Source: Kalaharituber pfeilii
Taxonomy: Eukaryota > Ascomycota > Pezizomycetes > Pezizales > Pezizaceae
Direction: 5' to 3'
Length of the DNA: 64,000 nt
NCBI GenBank assembly: GCA_015179045.1
Contig: WHUZ01000068.1
Coordinates: forward strand, 279,499-343,498
Numbering within the stretch: the first letter of the stretch is position 1; each line of letters starts with the position of its first letter. Positions 59,531 through 64,000 of the stretch are shown here, piece by piece. Both the position numbers and the translations under genes were made by a program. The notes beneath the pieces are model-generated. The model was not told the DNA's origin. It ran no database searches and saw only the letters and a program-made list of their open reading frames with translations.

Positions 59531-62282
59531 TCAATCCCCCAACCTCCTCAACGGCGGCCAAATCTCTCCCATTTCCTTCTCTATCTGCCCTCCTCCAACC
59601 TTAACTGAGCCTTCTCCTCTCTCGGCATTAGTGTTACGCATTTGGACCTGGTCTCCGTCCGTCTCTGTTTTCCCAGCTGCGTTGCGTTGTTGTTGTGTAC
59701 TTGTTTGTGGCGCCGTGGGCCTGCTACGCGGAATTGAAAATGGCGGCGGCGGTACATACCCCTTTGAGTTCCGAGGTCTTTGTCTCAATTTTTCGTGAGA
59801 TAGTTTTGGTGCGCGTTTGCGTGGAGGTGGTAGTGGACGCGCGGAAGTAGATGCACTCTGGATGGGTACCGACTTCGAAATATCCGTCTCACCCGCTACC
59901 GGTACTTGTGAAACATTCTCAACAGAACCTTGGGGAACTCGAGCCTGTGCCGACATAATTCTACTCCATACAGAAGTGCCCAAGGGTGCCAACGGTGGGA
60001 TTTGAACCATTTCCGACATCCCGCTCTTCCTCGACTTCCTCCTAGTATTGCCAACGTCTTGGGGGCTCAATGCGCCCCTCATCACAGGGACGATCGTCTC
60101 TTCCTTTCCTTTGTAACCGTCTTCCACGAGCGTCCACACATTGTCATCGGGGCACGCGAGGATTTTAACATTGTTGTTGATTCCTGCTGCGGAGCTGGCT
60201 TTGGTGTCCGTAGCCGGGGTGGACAAGCCCTCCCAAAATCCGAACTTTGGTTTTGCGGTGGTTGGATGTGATAGCTGTGCATGCGCAGGTAGCGGGGGAA
60301 TTGTAGCTTTGGGGATTTCCGAAAGTCGAGGTGATGGAGGCGGGGCCATTGCAATTGTCACTCCTTGCTTCCTCAACTCAACCATTTCCCAATCATGACG
60401 CTTATGCGATTTCGAGTGCGACTCTGACCTGCGGCATCGCTTATCTTTCCCCTCTTTCCTCGATTCATCCTCCCTACCATCAGTCTGCAGTTCCATCGTC
60501 GCTCCACCATCAAAGTAGACGCCACTCCACTCCTTGTGAACCGGTTTCGCCATCCCTGTCTCCATCCGCACATCCCCTGCTCCCACAGTGACGGTCCTCG
60601 GCGACATCGGAGGTGGAGTTTTTGGTATCTCCGGAGGGCTGTACACTTGCGTTCGCTGCTTCTCATCAGGGTAAAACTTGAGTCAATACCCAACTTCTCC
60701 GTAGTCTCCAGAATCGAAATATATCTGCTCATATCTCCCTTTGCGGGCGCTGACAGTGTAGATTTGGTAGTATCTTGCTTCTTGCGCTGCCGCCGATCCA
60801 CCATGATGCCGACTAAAGCACCAAGACCACCTGCACATGCGCCGAGTGCTATGTCCCGAAGAAGCCCACCACCTCCGCTGTGGGAGGTGGTTGTGGTGGT
60901 AGTTTTCTCCGCTTTGTTGGGAATATAGGAATTCGGTGCCTGTGTGATGACTGGGACGCTTCCACTGGCTTCACTATATGCAGTACCTGCGGCGGTACAT
61001 ACGCCCTTTTCGAGCTCGGAATACTTCTTTGATTTGCTCTTCCGACACATTTCGTGACTGGCGCTCTTGTTCTCCATTCTTTCCCTTCTCCTTCGCTGCC
61101 TCTTTTCCTCACAGCACTTACACTCACTTCCGATTTTGGACTTTGATCTCCGCTTCGATTTTTCCATCATCTTCCTCCTTCGTCCCTTCTTCCTCATCCC
61201 TCGCTGCTCTTCCTGCTGTGTTTCGAAGAGGATAGGTGTCAACACTTCATTCTCATCCATCTTCATCTCTCCCTGTTTTCTCTGCTGCCTGTGTATATTT
61301 GCCCTATGTTCGCAGCGGGAAATGTCAATGTCTATGTCGGCTTCAGTACCACTGTCGATGTTGGGAGAATATGGAGGTGGGGATGATGGTGGAGGGTGTG
61401 AAGAGGGTTGCGCAAAATGCATAGGATGGGAGATGAAATGATGGTTGTGATGATGACTATGATGGCGATGATTGCTGTCTTGTTGGCGCTCACATTGACA
61501 GTGCTGAGGGCAATACCGAACACAAGCCCTGCTGTCCCCGCACTCTGACACCCGCACGCAGTATAATCCGGCGAATATCCAAACTTCACATCCCGAAATC
61601 CAAAAGGCAAAGGGTCGAATGTTAGCTCAAACCCCGCAGCTCGAATGTCGATAGGCACAGGGGGTGGGCAATATATGCTCTCTGGTACTGTGTAGGAGAG
61701 GGAAGATAGATTATGGAAGAGTCAACTATGATTCCATTCGGAGCTTGCTGTTGTGGAGAGGAGTAATGGAGTTCATTCACGACTTCTTCTTCAGAGACTG
61801 GTTCTAGATCTAGGGATGACGATGAAGCCTCGTTTCTGCTACCGCTGCTCTCTACAATTCCCGTCTCAGTTCGAAAAGCCTCACCCTCGCTGAGGCTTTT
61901 TGTGTCCGCCGATTGCCTTCCTTCGTTGGAATCTAAAGTGTGTGTTAATAGGCTTCTCTCCACTTCTTTGTTGTCCTCCGCAATCTCGCAACTGTCGATT
62001 CGTGCCTCTTGCTCCTCCCTCTCACAGACATTATGAGAACTACCGATGGAGTCATTTCTCACAAGTCCAAATACCTCCGCATTATCTGGAATGGCCTGTT
62101 TTTCCTTAGCTCTCACCCCCTCGATTTCCTTCTGCAACGTCTCTTTCCCCGCTTTTGCGGCTTCCGTGAACGTGACCTTTTTCGCGGACGTTTCTCAAAT
62201 ATACCCCTTTCCTTAGCTACCTTCACTGGCTCTTTTTCTCTGGACGCCAAACCCCACACCCTGGTTCTTTGTATGGAGTCCA
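59531..62282 (-). pseudogene. Ser/His/Pro-rich gene 'S', unit 4 copy (frameshifted)
   Basis: Best-preserved S gene together with the unit 1 copy. Candidate start at 62,282 (MDSIQRTRVWGLASREKEPV), then a Lys/Glu-rich coiled coil (about 62,200-62,080), acidic Ser-rich part, FELTFDPLP segment, Cys cluster and His-rich stretch (about 61,555-61,430), Lys/Arg-rich region (about 61,230-61,070), glycine-zipper LLRDIALGACAGGLGALVG (about 60,868-60,792), and a Pro/Ser-rich C-terminus ending at 59,531. Frame changes near 62,185, 61,662, 61,552 and 60,668 are not shared with the unit 1 copy; most are in homopolymers. A hydrophobic Gly-rich segment bounded by charged residues could be membrane-inserting. 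Function unknown; its convergent pairing with an NLR is repeated in every unit. Confidence 0.55.
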
Positions 62283-63416
62283 TGAGGTGGATCTGGATTG
62301 TGAATCGGAGCCAAATCCGAATCCGAATCTGACGAGCTTGAGGAACTTGTTGAACTAGACTGCGAGATGGACTCTTTTGATGAGGATGAGGATGACGATG
62401 AAGATGACGATGACGACGACGACGATGACGATGAAGTGACGATGACGGTGCGGAAGAGGATGATGGATGATGAAGATGACGTTATGCACGAACCCCGGAA
62501 GTCATTGCGCAAAACTTCAACCAAACCTCGTCCGATGTCGACTCCCACTCCGATTCCGGTTCCTCCCCTGGTTCATCTATTCGAGCGAAAGCAGATGCCT
62601 TGGGATGCTGTAATCGATGGAAAACGTTACAGTTTTCTGGTGATCAGCCTTTATGGGGACCTTATACTCTGTTCAACAACTTCGACTATTCCAATCCGAT
62701 CTGTTGCAAATTTCCGAAATTTTGATGTTGTGAATGTGTTAGTACTGGAGATGGGATGGAATGCAGGTGGAGGTGGCTGGGGTGGGGGATCTGGTGAGAC
62801 GTGTGCCGGGGATAAACGCTTGTGGTGATACAGGTGGTGGTTTGGAGGCGACCGTATTCTTGCCGGGACTATCTTTATCTCGTACTTCGACCACTTGCGG
62901 GGGATTTATGTCAGTAATTTGAACATCAAAAGTCACTATGATCCCTTGCAACTAATTGATACATAGCATATAGACAGAGCGGACATATCAGAAAGCACGA
63001 TCAATTATATCAACCCTTTTTAAAGAGGGGGGAAAAAGCCCTAGCATCAATTCCGCAACTACAATATTCCTACATGAAAGGACATGGATAGTACGGTATG
63101 CCACCTTGTGTCGAAATAGAAAGAGAAACCAATATACAAAGTGAAAATCGCTAACAGATATGATGCAAGGAGCTCCAACAGCAAAAAATATGAATCAACT
63201 CTCTTCCTCCACCTCCACCGCACCATCTGAGTCCAGTGAACTCTGTTTGATGTTGATTAAATTGCGGCAAAACCAACAATAACTGAACAGCCAGCTATTA
63301 AAAGTCACATGTCTGATTATGAAGAGAAAATAACCTCCGCAGACTTTTCGAATCCATTTGATCAAGCAAGCCAGCCAAGAAAGAAGCAACCCAAAAAAAA
63401 AAAAAAAATGGCGTTT
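62283..63416. other. Unit 4/unit 5 junction with coding-like minus-strand fragments
   Basis: Contains a poly-Ser-coding tract and, near 62,950-62,660 on the minus strand, a Pro-rich frame (HKRLSPAHVSPDPPPQPPPP). These could be exons linking the P and S genes, but the splice sites are not certain. A run of G at 63,030 and A at 63,400. Confidence 0.4.
62382..62456. repeat. GAT/GAC trinucleotide tract
   Basis: Low-complexity run of GAT, GAC and GAG codons. It encodes poly-Asp/Glu on the plus strand and poly-Ser on the minus strand. The minus strand is preferred, because the neighbouring S gene is read on that strand. Confidence 0.75.
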
Positions 63417-64000
63417 ACTCACCCCGTCCACTGGCACTACCTCCGCTGGACACCTCATGATACATTTGACGATGTCGGCTACGCTTTGACATTTTTTTGG
63501 GCTCCACAAATGTCGTCCCCACCCCCATTCCATTCTGCACACCAATTGCTGCATGCACAACCGGATACGGTGGATAGAATCCAGGGTATGCGATGGGAGG
63601 CGGCGGTGGTGGTGGTTGTGGTGCCACGAATCCTGGGGCCTGGTGGTAAGACGCAAAATGCTCATGGTGGTGGAAATATCCTGGCAGGTAATGGTGGGTA
63701 TTTGTAGATGCGTCGTATATGAGGTTTCCCGGAGGTGGAGTGGGACTGTGTACGGGAGGGATTGATGGCGCTGCGGGAGGGTCTGGTGGTGGTGCGGGAG
63801 AGACTGGTGGCGCCGCGGGAGAGACTGGTGGTGGTGGTGGTGTGTGGTGGTGGTGGTGGTGGTGGCGCAGGAGGTGGAATGGGGGCGGATGCTGGTTTCT
63901 CCTTTTCCTCCTTCTGTTTTTCTTTTTCCGTCGAAATCACGGCTGGGGGTGGGGGAGGCGAAGTCGCTGGAGCCGGAAGCTTTACCGCTGCCTGTGCAAT
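63417..64000 (-). CDS. Proline-rich gene 'P', unit 5 copy (partial, best preserved)
   Basis: Minus-strand exon running from beyond the right edge to a candidate GTGAGT donor near 63,417. The frame reads a Glu/Lys-rich part, then PPVHSPTPPPGNLIYDAS, LPGYFHHHEHFASYHQAPGF, a Pro run, and GFYPPYPVVHAAIGVQNG, ending with basic SKRSRHRQMYH. A frame change is needed around 63,840-63,940 in a GGT/ACC repeat tract. Tyr/His/Pro-rich composition suggests a disordered or cell-surface-type protein, but no domain is recognised. The decayed copies in units 1, 3 and 4 share its motif order. Confidence 0.5.

Larger units (their letters stand above)
46460..63070. repeat. Segmental duplication unit 4 (A-type)
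   Basis: Left end GAAAGAGACATTGATAGTAT as at positions 1 and 32,246. Contains P, a spacer with a 1.6-kb private insertion and a 0.9-kb deletion, NLR-D, a 3' spacer and an S gene of the unit 1 type. A diverged version of the same left-end sequence starts unit 5 near 63,080. Confidence 0.85.

Noticed and set aside
62367..62828. Plus-strand 153-codon ORF with a poly-Asp/Glu start
   Set aside because: It results from the GAT/GAC tract; downstream composition fits the minus-strand coding pattern better and there is no homologue in other units.

Overview
The window looks like a repeat-rich accessory region of a filamentous ascomycete (Pezizomycotina). Supporting signs are NLR-type genes with a HeLo-like N-terminus, NB-ARC and kinesin-light-chain-like TPRs; 56-70 nt introns with GTAAGT/GTATGT donors and CTAAC/CTAAT branch sites; and pogo-like and LINE-type transposons. 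The species cannot be told from sequence alone. No tRNA, rRNA, CRISPR array or prokaryotic operon was seen.

The window is essentially a tandem array of four large, partly degenerate segmental duplications, with the start of a fifth at the right edge. Each unit reads left to right: (i) a decayed proline-rich minus-strand gene ('P'); (ii) a 3-6 kb non-coding spacer with small inverted-repeat elements; (iii) a plus-strand NLR gene; (iv) a spacer of about 1.2-2.3 kb; (v) a minus-strand Ser/His/Pro-rich gene ('S') convergent with the NLR. Unit 1 is about 1-15,512 (NLR-A 7,093-10,533). Unit 2 is about 16,880-32,240 (NLR-B 22,115-26,868). Unit 3 is about 32,240-46,460 (NLR-C 39,115-42,905). Unit 4 is about 46,460-63,070 (NLR-D 54,175-58,068). 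Unit 5 begins at about 63,080.

Each NLR has three exons, with a symmetric 336-nt exon 2 between two phase-1 introns. The family architecture suggests intracellular receptors that trigger regulated cell death or incompatibility: TPR ligand sensor, NB-ARC oligomerisation switch, HeLo-like membrane-active effector. Only NLR-A reads without interruption. NLR-B is split by a LINE-like element, NLR-C has a one-base frameshift before the P-loop, and NLR-D has a TPR array full of small indels. The 126-bp TPR repeats vary in number and are nearly identical in B, C and D, as expected for a rapidly evolving recognition domain. Unit 3 looks like a crossover product of an A/D-type left half and a B-type right half.

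Insertions that sit in one copy but not in its paralogues give natural empty-site controls: a deleted pogo-like transposon (28,078-29,965), a 'half-LINE' carrying only ORF1 inside NLR-B (25,224-26,617), a LINE 3' end in the tail of NLR-A (10,435-10,872), a 75-bp antisense fragment of the same LINE family beside NLR-C (42,950-43,024), several TA-flanked inverted-repeat elements, and a 1.6-kb unit-4-specific segment with an orphan gene (50,167-50,625).
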